Shown piece after piece: positions 34,812-43,182 of a stretch of 64,000 nt of DNA (positions are counted from its first letter, which is position 1; every line of letters begins with the position of its first letter). The stretch comes from Blastomonas sp. SL216. GTDB taxonomy: Bacteria; Pseudomonadota; Alphaproteobacteria; Sphingomonadales; Sphingomonadaceae. The stretch covers positions 1,738,501 through 1,802,500 of the forward strand of contig CP113055.1 of assembly GCA_026625625.1 (NCBI GenBank), in the 5' to 3' direction. The notes below the pieces were generated by a model. It ran no database searches and was not told the origin of the DNA. It saw only the letters and a program-made list of their open reading frames with translations. The position numbers and the translations under genes were made by a program.

Positions 34812-35228
34812 ATGAGGATGCAATATGCGCGGCGGAATTTCGGTCTCTGGGGCGTGCTGATAGGCGTGGCGATGATGGGGGCGCCTGTGATCTTGCACGC
34901 GCAGGTCAAGGCGATCCCGCCCAAGAAGGTCATGCCGAGCTTTGATTGCGCCAAGGCAAAGGCCGGTACAATCGACCAGGTGATCTGCCAGGACCGAGAG
35001 CTTTCCATTCTCGATCGGACCATGGGCCTCGATTATGACCGCGCCAAGTTGCAGACTCCGCCGGTCGAAGCGCCGACGCTGCTGCAGGAGCAGCGCGCGT
35101 TCATCGCCAACCGCAACCTGTGCATGAAGCGCAAGGCAGAGCGCCAGGCCTGCATCGCCTTTGCCTATGAATCGCGGATCGAGCGGCTGGGGGAGTGGAT
35201 CGACCGGTCGGCCTGGATGAGCGAATGA
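34812..35228 (+). CDS. LprI-like exported protein
   Basis: About 138 residues. ATG 34812 is preceded by GGAGAGAG, with a second ATG six bases on. A signal peptide ends near ILHA-QVK. The mature part has the LprI/DUF1311 pattern: PSFDCAKAKAGTIDQVICQDRELSILDRTM, then RNLCMKRKAERQACIAFAYESRI, with four spaced Cys. The family includes lysozyme-inhibitor-like lipoproteins. It overlaps DUF4424 by ATGA, and both are divergent from the two-component pair. Confidence 0.82.
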   Translation: MRMQYARRNFGLWGVLIGVAMMGAPVILHAQVKAIPPKKVMPSFDCAKAKAGTIDQVICQDRELSILDRTMGLDYDRAKLQTPPVEAPTLLQEQRAFIANRNLCMKRKAERQACIAFAYESRIERLGEWIDRSAWMSE

Positions 35229-36259
35229 CGGGCACCGTAATGAATAGCCTATGGTTCTGGCCGCTGGCCGCAGTGGCCTTGGCGCCACTGCCCCTTTGCG
35301 CCAACGATACCGAAGCTAATGTGGCCCTGGGCGGCCTGATCTTCGAGCAGAACGATCATATCAGCATGGACAGCGAGGACCTGTACCTATCGCTTGACCG
35401 GGTCCGCGTGCGTTACACTTACACCAACCACAGCGATAAGCCGATCACGCTGCTGGTTGCCTTTCCGCTGCCCGATGTGCCGCTGGAGGATCGCGATCCA
35501 GAATGGATCGAGGCGGCTTATCCCGACTGGGATGCCATCGACATGAAAACTCTGGTCGATGGTAAGCCAGCGGGCCTGATGCGGATCGACATTGCAAAGG
35601 TCAATGGTGTCGATGTCGACAAGCGCCTGAAAGAGCTCGGCTGGCCGGCGCTGTTCTGGAAAGCCAGTGGCTTTGCCGACCGGCTGAAGGCACTGTCGGC
35701 CGATGACAAGTCTGCGCTGGTCGCCGAGGGGCTGCTGACCACGTACAACGTCACCGATGGTGACGTGCGCCCCGCCTGGACGATCTCCACCAGCTTCGTG
35801 CGCACCCAGACCTTTCCTCCCGGTATTCCGATCACAGTGGAGCATAGCTACACACCGCTCCAGGGTGGCTCAGTGGCCAGCGCGCTTGACCGGGAGATTC
35901 GCGGCGACACGCTTGACCCCTATGGCGAATATGTGTCGCGCTATTGTGTCGATCAGGCCTTTCTGCGCGGCTATGACCGCAAGCGTTATCTGCCATCAGG
36001 CAAAGTCGATGATCGCGTCTTCCCGCTCGAAAACTGGATCGGCTACAAGCTCTCCCCCGGGGCAAACTGGAAGGGCACTATCGGGCGGTTCCGACTGACC
36101 GTGGACAAGGGTTATCCCCACCGGCTGGTCAGCCTGTGCATGGACGGCATTACCAAGGTCAGCCCGACCCGTTTCGAGGTGATCAAGACCGATTACGAAC
36201 CCGACCGCGATCTCGACATCCTGTTCGTCGCGCTATTGCCATCCGAAGGCGGGCAGTAA
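35225..36259 (+). CDS. DUF4424 exported protein
   Basis: About 344 residues from ATG 35225 (ATGA overlap with the LprI-like gene); MNSLWFW at 35240 is the next start. A signal peptide (NSLWFWPLAAVALAPLPLCA) is followed by the DUF4424 pattern: NVALGGLIFEQNDHISMDSEDLYLS, then VRVRYTYTNHSDKPITLLVAFPLPD and a C-terminal ENWIGYKLSPGANWKGTIGRF. The family is beta-rich, extracytoplasmic and of unknown role. Translational coupling suggests the two proteins act together in the envelope. Confidence 0.88.
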   Translation: MTGTVMNSLWFWPLAAVALAPLPLCANDTEANVALGGLIFEQNDHISMDSEDLYLSLDRVRVRYTYTNHSDKPITLLVAFPLPDVPLEDRDPEWIEAAYPDWDAIDMKTLVDGKPAGLMRIDIAKVNGVDVDKRLKELGWPALFWKASGFADRLKALSADDKSALVAEGLLTTYNVTDGDVRPAWTISTSFVRTQTFPPGIPITVEHSYTPLQGGSVASALDREIRGDTLDPYGEYVSRYCVDQAFLRGYDRKRYLPSGKVDDRVFPLENWIGYKLSPGANWKGTIGRFRLTVDKGYPHRLVSLCMDGITKVSPTRFEVIKTDYEPDRDLDILFVALLPSEGGQ

Positions 36260-36367
36260 TCCCGTGCATCTTCAATGGGGTGCATCCCATAATCACGGGA
36301 TGCGGCGGGATGACCTGACCGGCTAATCCTGGTGTCAGCAGATTGCACGACACAAAAGGAGAAGAGG

Positions 36368-37129
36368 ATGACCAACCCCCAGACCGCCCGGAAGCTGCTG
36401 ATCGGCGCCAGTCTTTCGCTCGCCAATCTGGCATTGATCGGCGGCTTCGCGCTGTCCGGCATCACCGCGCCTGCAAATGCTCAGGAATGGATATGGAAAG
36501 ATGGAGCGTGTCCCAACGGCTACTCGCAGGGTCAACCTGGCCGTGCTGGGCAATCTGATTCCGACAAGTGCTATAAAGGTAGCTTCGGCACTTACACGCC
36601 GCCGACCTACGATTCGATCACCAAAGCCAATCAGATGGACCGTTGTCCTGTTGGCTACTGGACGGACGAAAACAATATCAAGTCGTGTGTTAGTCCCTAC
36701 CAGACCAAAGCGCCGTCATCTCGTCTAAAGAAGGGCGGCGCGTGTAAGGCGGATGAGGTTGACGAATGGGGCGTTTATTGCACCTCGCGGCTGCACAATC
36801 TCTCACGCTCGGAGGCTGAAAATACTGCTGTGGCTGACGTAAACAATCTGTTTGTTCTTTCGAATGGCGGCACCTCGCCGCAAGGCGCAGACTACAGGAA
36901 TACCCCAGGCATTGTTGCGCTGTTTTCTGGCTCGGCTCAGGCGCAGGCAGGCACGGGCGGGGTATCAGGCAGCACCTCAGGCGAAAGTCAGACCGCGCAG
37001 AACAGCGGCTGCGCCACCGGATCGGCCACTGGCGCGGCCATCGGCGGAGCTATGGCGGGCGAAGGCGGCGCAGCGCTGGGCAGCATGCTCGGGGGCTTGG
37101 GCAGAAAGAAGAAAAAGCAGGGATGTTGA
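36368..37129 (+). CDS. Exported Cys-containing protein with glycine-zipper tail
   Basis: 253 residues from ATG 36368, behind AAGGAGAAGAGG. A signal peptide ends near PANA-QEW. The mature part has paired Cys (KDGACPNGYS, DKCYKGSF, DRCPVGYW, KSCVSPY, GGACKADEV, YCTSRLHN) and a C-terminal Gly/Ala stretch (GAAIGGAMAGEGGAALGSML) that may insert in a membrane. It ends with a basic KKKKQGC. I do not recognise a family. It lies in the exported-protein run after DUF4424. Confidence 0.72.
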   Translation: MTNPQTARKLLIGASLSLANLALIGGFALSGITAPANAQEWIWKDGACPNGYSQGQPGRAGQSDSDKCYKGSFGTYTPPTYDSITKANQMDRCPVGYWTDENNIKSCVSPYQTKAPSSRLKKGGACKADEVDEWGVYCTSRLHNLSRSEAENTAVADVNNLFVLSNGGTSPQGADYRNTPGIVALFSGSAQAQAGTGGVSGSTSGESQTAQNSGCATGSATGAAIGGAMAGEGGAALGSMLGGLGRKKKKQGC

Positions 37130-37168
37130 TCCCACTGGTCTTTGCGACCCGTATCAGTGCGATCAGCC

Positions 37169-37205
37169 GGGAGCGCGGAACACCCCCCGCGCTCCCACAT
37201 TTTCA
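37169..37205 (+). terminator. Hairpin between two exported-protein genes
   Basis: GGGAGCGCGG (37169-37178) pairs with CCGCGCTCCC (37187-37196), followed by ACATTTTC. The T-run is short, so it may attenuate rather than end transcription; the next ribosome site lies just after it. Confidence 0.55.
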
Positions 37206-37219
37206 TAAGGAGAGAGGCC

Positions 37220-37660
37220 ATGCGCAAGTGGCATATGCTGGCCGCCTGCGCGGCACTCACGATCGGTGGCGCGATTTGCGGCACGATAAACGCCACGCCA
37301 CTGCAGGCGCTCGAACTGCCTGCGCCTGAACTGCTGTTCGTCTTTCCGGCAAAACAGGAAAACATTGTACCGCCCGTCAGCGAAATCACGTTGAAGTTCT
37401 TGGGGCCAGTCGACCTCATATCCTTGGCGGTCATCACGCCAGATCAGCAGCGTATAGTGCTGCACGATGTCTTCAACGGCAGCGAGGAGCAGAAGAGCGA
37501 CAGCTTCACCCTCTCGCTGCCCCAGCCTTTGACGATGCCCGGCACCTATCTGATCGACTACAGCGCATCGGTCACCGATCCGTCCGACAGTTCTGCATCG
37601 TCGACCAGCAGCTACAGCAGCTTCATCATCACAGAAGGAGGCGCGGCCAGCGGCGAATAA
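37220..37660 (+). CDS. CopC-like beta-sandwich exported protein
   Basis: 146 residues from ATG 37220, behind AAGGAGAGAGG. A signal peptide (MRKWHMLAACAALTIGG...) is followed by an Ig-like CopC-type fold: LLFVFPAKQENIVPPVSEITLKF, then HDVFNGSEEQKSDSFTLSLP and MPGTYLIDYSASVTD. Usual CopC copper ligands are not evident (no N-terminal His after cleavage), so copper binding is doubtful. The Ser-rich tail is unusual. Confidence 0.72.
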   Translation: MRKWHMLAACAALTIGGAICGTINATPLQALELPAPELLFVFPAKQENIVPPVSEITLKFLGPVDLISLAVITPDQQRIVLHDVFNGSEEQKSDSFTLSLPQPLTMPGTYLIDYSASVTDPSDSSASSTSSYSSFIITEGGAASGE

Positions 37661-38567
37661 GCCTCCGGCGTTCTGATTGGCACACAAGCACAGCCAAAAC
37701 CGCGCCTGCAATGCCAAACGCCGCCCGGCGCAAGCCGCCAGCCAGCACCTGTACCTCGCCAAAGCCAGGCTTGTGCAATCGGCAAAACTGCTGACGCTAT
37801 GCGCGACCGCCAATATGGACAGTGAACGTCGGCTGCGGGCCTAACCTGCCGTTCGCCACGGTTGCCGGGAACGTCGGGAATGTCCCAATTGTCGCACTAG
37901 GGCCAGCTAGAACGCAAAGTCCGCTCCATTAGATTTGCCCTTGTTCCCACAGCGGATCGCAGCAGCGATCCATTCAGACAACTGCGCCCTTGCGCGGCGC
38001 GAAGCCGCCGGACGCCCTGCGCGCGGGCCAAGTGGGCCAGCGGGCGTCTGGCAATGAGTGAGGCAAGAGCGCCTGCGGGTCAGCGCAAAAGCGCCGCGCC
38101 CTCAGGAGCAGGGCCGCAGGCCATGCGGGAAAGAGCGCGCCCTCCAGAAAATCCCGCTCCACTTCAAGCTGCTCCCGACGGTCAGCCAAATTTGGCAGGC
38201 CAAAGGGCCGGAGGGCCAGCATCGCGCGAGCCCCTGCCCTCCCCCTTCACGGATGATGAAGAGCATGCGCTGGCAGCGTTTCTTGCCATGCTGGATTTCG
38301 AGAAAAGCTCTGTACGCCCCCGATAGACGATCCGCTATGAAGACTGTCTCCGCCATACCGAGACCATGCCAATGCTATCCGAAATCGGTTTGGCGCCGCA
38401 CGGCTCGTTTTCAGACCTTCTTCTGCTGGGCCGGTTGCTGAAAGGCAGATTCTGGCTAGCAAAGGGCCGAAGCCGCAAGTCGGCTCTGGGGAACACCTGG
38501 ATAGGCCCAGCGTTACTGCAGTTGTGTGTAATGCAGCCATTGCGACCGCGTCGGATGGCCTTATGAT
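37661..38567. other. Gene-poor region with GC-rich repeat-like stretch
   Basis: About 900 bp. Between roughly 37.97 and 38.26 kb the DNA is very GC-rich and open in several frames at once (for example 38054-38326 on the plus strand and 37974-38222 on the minus strand). The products are Ala/Pro/Arg-rich, without motifs. This looks like mobile-element noncoding DNA rather than a gene. The rest shows no supported feature. Confidence 0.4.
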
Positions 38568-38942
38568 GTGCCCATGATAACTACCTCGACTAAAAGCGTC
38601 GGCCTTGGCGGCGACGGTGACGAGATTGTCGCAATAGACGACCTTGAACGCGCCTTCGGGGTTAAGCTCGATGAAGCCCACGCGGTACATTGGCACACCG
38701 CTGGCGACCTGTTCGCATCGCTCTGCCAAACGCTAAATGCCCACATTCGGGACGAGCACCTATGGTCGCGCTTTGCCGAGGTTTTGACAGTCCAAACCGG
38801 CGTTGACCCGAAGGCTATCAAGAAGGACAGCCCCTTGCTGTCGCAGTCGCGACTTTGGATCCATGTTGCAAACGCGTCGGCAGCGATCTGGATTGCCGTA
38901 GCCTTAGGGATGCTCACATTAGTAAGTTGGGCGCTGCTTTAA
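38568..38942 (+). CDS. Small membrane-anchored protein, acyl-carrier-like segments
   Basis: About 124 residues from GTG 38568 (or ATG 38574). A soluble N-terminal part is followed by one C-terminal membrane helix (ASAAIWIAVALGMLTLVSWALL). Two segments recall acyl carrier proteins: DDLERAFGVKLDEAHAVHWH resembles the helix II-III area, and VLTVQTGVDPKAIKKDSPLL resembles helix I, but their order is swapped. No phosphopantetheine DSL motif is present. I do not assign a function. Confidence 0.55.
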   Translation: MPMITTSTKSVGLGGDGDEIVAIDDLERAFGVKLDEAHAVHWHTAGDLFASLCQTLNAHIRDEHLWSRFAEVLTVQTGVDPKAIKKDSPLLSQSRLWIHVANASAAIWIAVALGMLTLVSWALL

Positions 38943-39033
38943 AACGTCAATATATGGAAGGGGTCGCTTTCAGAACGGCAGGATCAGAGGAACAGCTAGT
39001 CAAAGCTGCCGCTGGACAGATTTATAGCGAAAA

Positions 39034-39807
39034 CTAACTCCCGCCAGAAAGTCGGCGTATGGTTGCTAATAATGCGTTCCGCTCAATTTCATTGCATACC
39101 CCGACCTGAACGGCCTCTATGATTTGCTTTAACAAGAGAGGTAGAGCAATCGTATTCATAGACTGGTCATTTGATGCAACTATACTGCGGTTTTGATCAC
39201 CGCTCACTTCGCCTTGATGAAGGTGGCCAGTGAAATTTTCAATGTGAATCGTTGAAGCAACTTTGACAGCAATATTTTTTTCTTCGACACTAAAATCAAT
39301 TCCTTCTCCCAAAATTCCTGCTCGCTCCAATTCTATCGACCAATCCAGAACTAGAGTGCGAACTTGGTCTAGAACGTCTAAGAATATGGCTTGAGAACTG
39401 TGTATGTAATATTCTGTTCCCGGTGTGCCATGCGCTTTGTTCATCGCCGATTCGATTGAACCATGCACCTTTGCAACTAACTCCTCCGACCCATCACCGG
39501 CTAGAGCCTCAACTTTGGCTATGGATTCTAGGACAGGGTTTTTGCAGATATTTCGAACCCATTCGGCGTCGCCAGAAACGGGTATGATGCCGTGAAAGCG
39601 ACTGTGCGCTTTCAATTGCCCGATAGTCTGTCGGTATGCTGGCACGATGTCATTTTGGGCGTAGCCCTTTAACTCGCGATCTACCCACTCGGAAGCATCG
39701 TCGAGCTTCAGTTTGACGGCTGCCACCTTAACGCGGCGAAGGAGGTCACTAACCTTCACGTTCGCGTCGAGCGCTTGTGCCTGTATATTTTCGACTAACC
39801 CAGCCAT
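39034..39807 (-). CDS. AbiTii-domain protein (copy 2)
   Basis: 257 residues. The N-terminal AbiTii pattern is clear: MAGLVENIQAQALDANVKVS, then DLLRRVKVAAVKLKLDDASE and WVDRELKGYAQNDIVPAYR. Members are predicted abortive-infection effectors or regulators, with no known biochemistry. The C-terminal part has a second shared block (TIHIENFTGHLHQGEVSGDQ then NRSIVA). DNA around this gene is AT-richer than the backbone, a sign of recent transfer. It is 25 bp downstream of its paralogue on the same strand. Confidence 0.85.
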   Translation of the reverse strand: MAGLVENIQAQALDANVKVSDLLRRVKVAAVKLKLDDASEWVDRELKGYAQNDIVPAYRQTIGQLKAHSRFHGIIPVSGDAEWVRNICKNPVLESIAKVEALAGDGSEELVAKVHGSIESAMNKAHGTPGTEYYIHSSQAIFLDVLDQVRTLVLDWSIELERAGILGEGIDFSVEEKNIAVKVASTIHIENFTGHLHQGEVSGDQNRSIVASNDQSMNTIALPLLLKQIIEAVQVGVCNEIERNALLATIRRLSGGS

Positions 39808-39832
39808 ACTTGTTGCGAGGCCTTTTTTGGAC

Positions 39833-40708
39833 TTAGCTAAGCCACTGACTGAGGGCGGGAAGGAATGGTCCCAAAATCGTAACGTGATTGGCGGCCAATT
39901 CTACAAACCGCTGATAGGCGCCAACATAACCCTGCGACCCCCGAGTCGCCTGGAGGTCCACGACGGCTTTGAGCAATGCTGTCCGGTCCGCCTCGCTCGC
40001 GACCTGCTGATTTATCGTGGAAGTCAGCGACTGGAAAAGCGTCTGGAAGTCCATGGTGTTCTGTGACGCATCGACAGAATTGATAACAACTCGGTTCTGA
40101 TGGCCGGTAATGTCACCGCTGTGCAGATTCGCGACGTTGCCCTGGATCGTTATAGAGGCCCCCGAAGCTCGGTGTTTTTCGTTCATACTGAAACTTATCC
40201 CCTCACCTGAGACGCCCTGCCGCTCGAGACTGACTGCCCAGTCCAGTACCAAGTCACGTACTCGGTCAATTACTGAAACCAACATACTCTTGCTAAAAAC
40301 GATGTTGAAGGCGCAATTCGTCAATCCCATTGCTTCTTTCACCATGGTTTCCAAATGCGCGTCGAGTCCGATCGAGCACGTTGTCCCTTCGCCGCTTGCG
40401 AGAGCCTCGACGCTCGACAATGGTTCCCGCAAAAACACTTGCGATAATGCCGCAACACTCATGGTATCGCCCGTCGCAGGCCTTTGGCCGAAGCGATCTC
40501 TCTTCATGAGAGTCCCATGCCCGCGACGGTAAGACGGAAGGTTTCCCTCATCGACGCCGACATATCCGGTCAATTCTCGATCTACCCAGTCGATGGCGTC
40601 GGTCAGTTCAAGCTTGACGGCAGCCAGCTTTACCTTCCGGAGTAAGTCGGTAACGCGCACCGATGGATCGAGGGCACTTTGCTGAATCTCTGCAATTAAA
40701 CCGCTCAA
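39833..40708 (-). CDS. AbiTii-domain protein (copy 1)
   Basis: 291 residues from TTG 40708, behind GGGAG; this start aligns exactly with the paralogue's N-terminus (LSGLIAEIQQSALDPSVRVT versus MAGLVENIQAQALDANVKVS). The same order of blocks follows: DLLRKVKLAAVKLELTDAID, WVDRELTGYVGVDEGN and, near residue 210, SITIQGNVANLHSGDITGHQ. It is about 35 residues longer at the C-terminus than copy 2. Tandem, co-directional and diverged, the two may form a hetero-oligomer. No known partner gene adjoins them. Confidence 0.85.
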   Translation of the reverse strand: MSGLIAEIQQSALDPSVRVTDLLRKVKLAAVKLELTDAIDWVDRELTGYVGVDEGNLPSYRRGHGTLMKRDRFGQRPATGDTMSVAALSQVFLREPLSSVEALASGEGTTCSIGLDAHLETMVKEAMGLTNCAFNIVFSKSMLVSVIDRVRDLVLDWAVSLERQGVSGEGISFSMNEKHRASGASITIQGNVANLHSGDITGHQNRVVINSVDASQNTMDFQTLFQSLTSTINQQVASEADRTALLKAVVDLQATRGSQGYVGAYQRFVELAANHVTILGPFLPALSQWLS

Positions 40709-41396
40709 GGCGCGCTCCCAGGACAAATTGATGTGTCGAACTCGGCGAATATTATGCCGATCTACCAGCTATACTAGCAGGTGATTTCTTGGAAGCACTC
40801 AAAATGGTTCTGCGAAAGGCTTCGGCCCACTAGACTGCAATCCAAGCGCGGTGTCCACAATAGTAGCCGCGTGCCAGCCTCTTGTTTCAAAAATAATGGC
40901 CGCTTTGGTCTCCTCAGTAGTTTAAAGGGGGCTGACCGATTCGGCCAGCATCCGGGCCACCTCATCTGCATCGAAATGATGTCTGCTATCAAGCGGTCGG
41001 AGGCGAAGCTACCACGACCGATATGAGGGCATTTTGCTGACCGGCATCGCCGGTTCCAGAAGTTCAGCTTTTGGGCCGCTTTTGGAGTTTCAGCTTCTGG
41101 CAGAAACGAGGCTGAAGCTGCCATTCTGCTTTCCGGAACGTAAATCTACCCTTCCCATGACCGGAAATAGATTGCGATAGGAACGCGGAAATGCATACCG
41201 GAACTGACATGAGGAGTTTTAGACTTGCGTCTCGCTTTGCGGACTTCGAGTGACCAGCAGGTGGATGGCGACGCCGTGCTGGCTTCAGATCCTAAAAAGC
41301 TGTCGATCATCAGAGCCTGATGAGGTCTTTAAAGAACCGATTGCCGCCCGGCTGGGTCGGATGAAAATCCGCAGATAGCCTGTCCGGAAACTCGCA
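40709..41396. other. Gene-free region between AbiTii pair and protease operon
   Basis: About 690 bp without a supported gene. Several short frames exist on both strands, none with a ribosome site or family motif. The region is AT-richer than the backbone. It probably holds the AbiTii promoter and decayed DNA. Confidence 0.4.
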
Positions 41397-41729
41397 CTAA
41401 AGTGTTGTGAATGTCGCTTCGGGCATGATTTGAACCGGGATATTGCCGATAGATTCGGCAAGGGCCGTGTGAGACATGCCATCGCTCACCTTCGCCGACC
41501 ATGCTCTCATGCCCGCTAAGTACGTTAGCTCGACATCATCCGTAAGTCGCTCACGAAGCTGGGCGTCGATTGCGGCGCAGCGCGCGGCGAGCTCGCCGGT
41601 CAGCTGCTCAGAACGCTCATGTGCCGCCTGCACATCCTGTTCGGGCGGTAGCGGCGCGAAAGGGTCAAGGCTTTCGCGCCAGCCCTCCGGCAGGACCGAT
41701 TCCAGAGGCATGAGCAAAAAGGTCGTCAC
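41397..41729 (-). CDS. Small protein downstream of the subtilisin-like protease
   Basis: 110 residues, predicted mostly helical (LPPEQDVQAAHERSEQLTGE, then LAARCAAIDAQLRERLTDDV). It has no signal peptide or membrane helix. It begins 20 bp after the protease stop on the same strand, so it is probably the third gene of that operon. The family is not recognised; it could be an inhibitor or adaptor for the protease. Confidence 0.6.
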   Translation of the reverse strand: MTTFLLMPLESVLPEGWRESLDPFAPLPPEQDVQAAHERSEQLTGELAARCAAIDAQLRERLTDDVELTYLAGMRAWSAKVSDGMSHTALAESIGNIPVQIMPEATFTTL

Positions 41730-41749
41730 GCCCCTGCGTATAACTTAAA

Positions 41750-43111
41750 CTATGCGCGAATGCGACCCGCGCCGCCATAATTGAGATTGTAGGGGTGAGG
41801 CTTTACCGGATCCAACGTTGAGAGCAGGCTCAGGAACAATGCGCGGGGATGCCCCAACAGCGCAGGATTGGCGCTCATCCGGCGCGCAGCAATCCCGGCA
41901 ACGAGTGGCGTTGCCATTGAGGTGCCGCTCATGCGCGCATAGCCATTGCCGGGGATGGCCGCTATCACATCAACCCCTGGCGCCGAAAGGTTGGGCACCG
42001 GATATTGTATGCGCCCGTCCTGACCTGACAGCTCCCAATCGCTGAAGATCGCAGTGATGTCTTGGGAATCGCTCGCCCCTACGCTCAGCGTGGTGCGATA
42101 ATTGCCCGGCGAGCCGTGGAATCCGGCGCCCTTGCGGCCGTCATTGCCGATCGCAGCAATCATCGAGATCCCGGCTGCCAGCCCATTCAGTACCGGCTGC
42201 TCAAGATAGTTGTGATATCCTGACCCGCCCAGCGAAGCGTTGACCACATCGACGCCGCGCCGACCCGGCCTGAACTGGTGCTGCACCAGCCAGTCCATTC
42301 CAGCAACGATCTGCTGTAGATAGCCGAACAGGCGGCCCTGAGCATTAGGTGTCGTGAGCACCGCGGCCACAGCGAGATCGGCATCAGGGGCCGCACCGCA
42401 ATTCCGGCCTGCCGCGATCGAGCTGACATGCGTGCCATGATCCCCCGCATCCCGGGCTGTGCTGCCAACGACCTGCCCATGCTTGTCGAACTCGCGGAAC
42501 TGGACAACCTTGCCCGCGAATTCCGGATGGGAATCGTCGATTCCGGTATCCAGTATCCCGATCATGATCCCCCGACCGCCGGACTGGCCAGAGGCGAGGC
42601 CGACCTTCGTGAGGTGCCAGAATTGGCCATTGGCCGCCGCTGCAGCGCCGGCAGCCGCGTCGATAACGGTTTCCGTGTCGGGATGGACCATATGCACTTC
42701 GACATTGGGATAGACCGAGACGCCCGGCTGGCTGTAGATCGCTTCGAGATCAAGCTCGTCGCGGTCGACCAGGATCGCGCCGACTCCAGCCAGCACGCGC
42801 ATGTCGGCCGGTGGCTCTGACTGGGGTTCGATGCTCGCAATCTTGGGCAAACCAAAGGTCGCGGCTTCGGATGCCGCGCCGAAGTTTTCGAACCGCGTGC
42901 CAGGATTGTCGATCCCGCTCGCAATTTGGCTGAGCACCGCGTGGCGGCGGGCCAACAATTCTTCGGGCGGCAAGGCTTCAGCGGTGGTCGCCGCAGCCTC
43001 GGCCTCGCTGGGCAGAGCAGCGAACACGCCGCCGGTCATGCCGAACATTTCGACCGAACCATCGAGAACGCTTTCATCGACGAAAATGACATAGCCTGAA
43101 GTGGTGGACAT
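41750..43111 (-). CDS. Subtilisin-like S8 serine protease
   Basis: 453 residues. The triad is complete: D188 (GILDTGIDDSHPE), H225 (DHGTHVSSIAAG) and S398 (SGTSMATPLVAG), with oxyanion N323 (AIGNDG). A ~170-residue N-terminal extension contains an I9-like pro-region (ADMRVLAGVGAILVDRDELD, then EAIYSQPGVSVYPNVEVH). No signal peptide or membrane segment is visible, so it should be intracellular, which is unusual for the family outside conflict or signalling loci. ATG 43111 follows GAAGGAGAAA. It lies 71 bp after a secreted-protein gene, in one operon opposite a Crp-type regulator. Confidence 0.92.
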   Translation of the reverse strand: MSTTSGYVIFVDESVLDGSVEMFGMTGGVFAALPSEAEAAATTAEALPPEELLARRHAVLSQIASGIDNPGTRFENFGAASEAATFGLPKIASIEPQSEPPADMRVLAGVGAILVDRDELDLEAIYSQPGVSVYPNVEVHMVHPDTETVIDAAAGAAAAANGQFWHLTKVGLASGQSGGRGIMIGILDTGIDDSHPEFAGKVVQFREFDKHGQVVGSTARDAGDHGTHVSSIAAGRNCGAAPDADLAVAAVLTTPNAQGRLFGYLQQIVAGMDWLVQHQFRPGRRGVDVVNASLGGSGYHNYLEQPVLNGLAAGISMIAAIGNDGRKGAGFHGSPGNYRTTLSVGASDSQDITAIFSDWELSGQDGRIQYPVPNLSAPGVDVIAAIPGNGYARMSGTSMATPLVAGIAARRMSANPALLGHPRALFLSLLSTLDPVKPHPYNLNYGGAGRIRA

Positions 43112-43182
43112 GGTATTTCTCCTTCTAGATGGCCCTTATTGCGGCCAGACAGTGCGGGTATTGCTAGCGCGGGGTGGCGATC

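Noticed and set aside
36262-36331. Possible terminator after DUF4424
   Set aside because: Partial inverted bits (CCCGTGCATC / GGGATGC) do not form a convincing stem with a T-tract.
37974-38326. Overlapping 82- and 90-codon frames
   Set aside because: Ala/Pro/Arg-rich in several frames at once; looks like GC-rich noncoding DNA.
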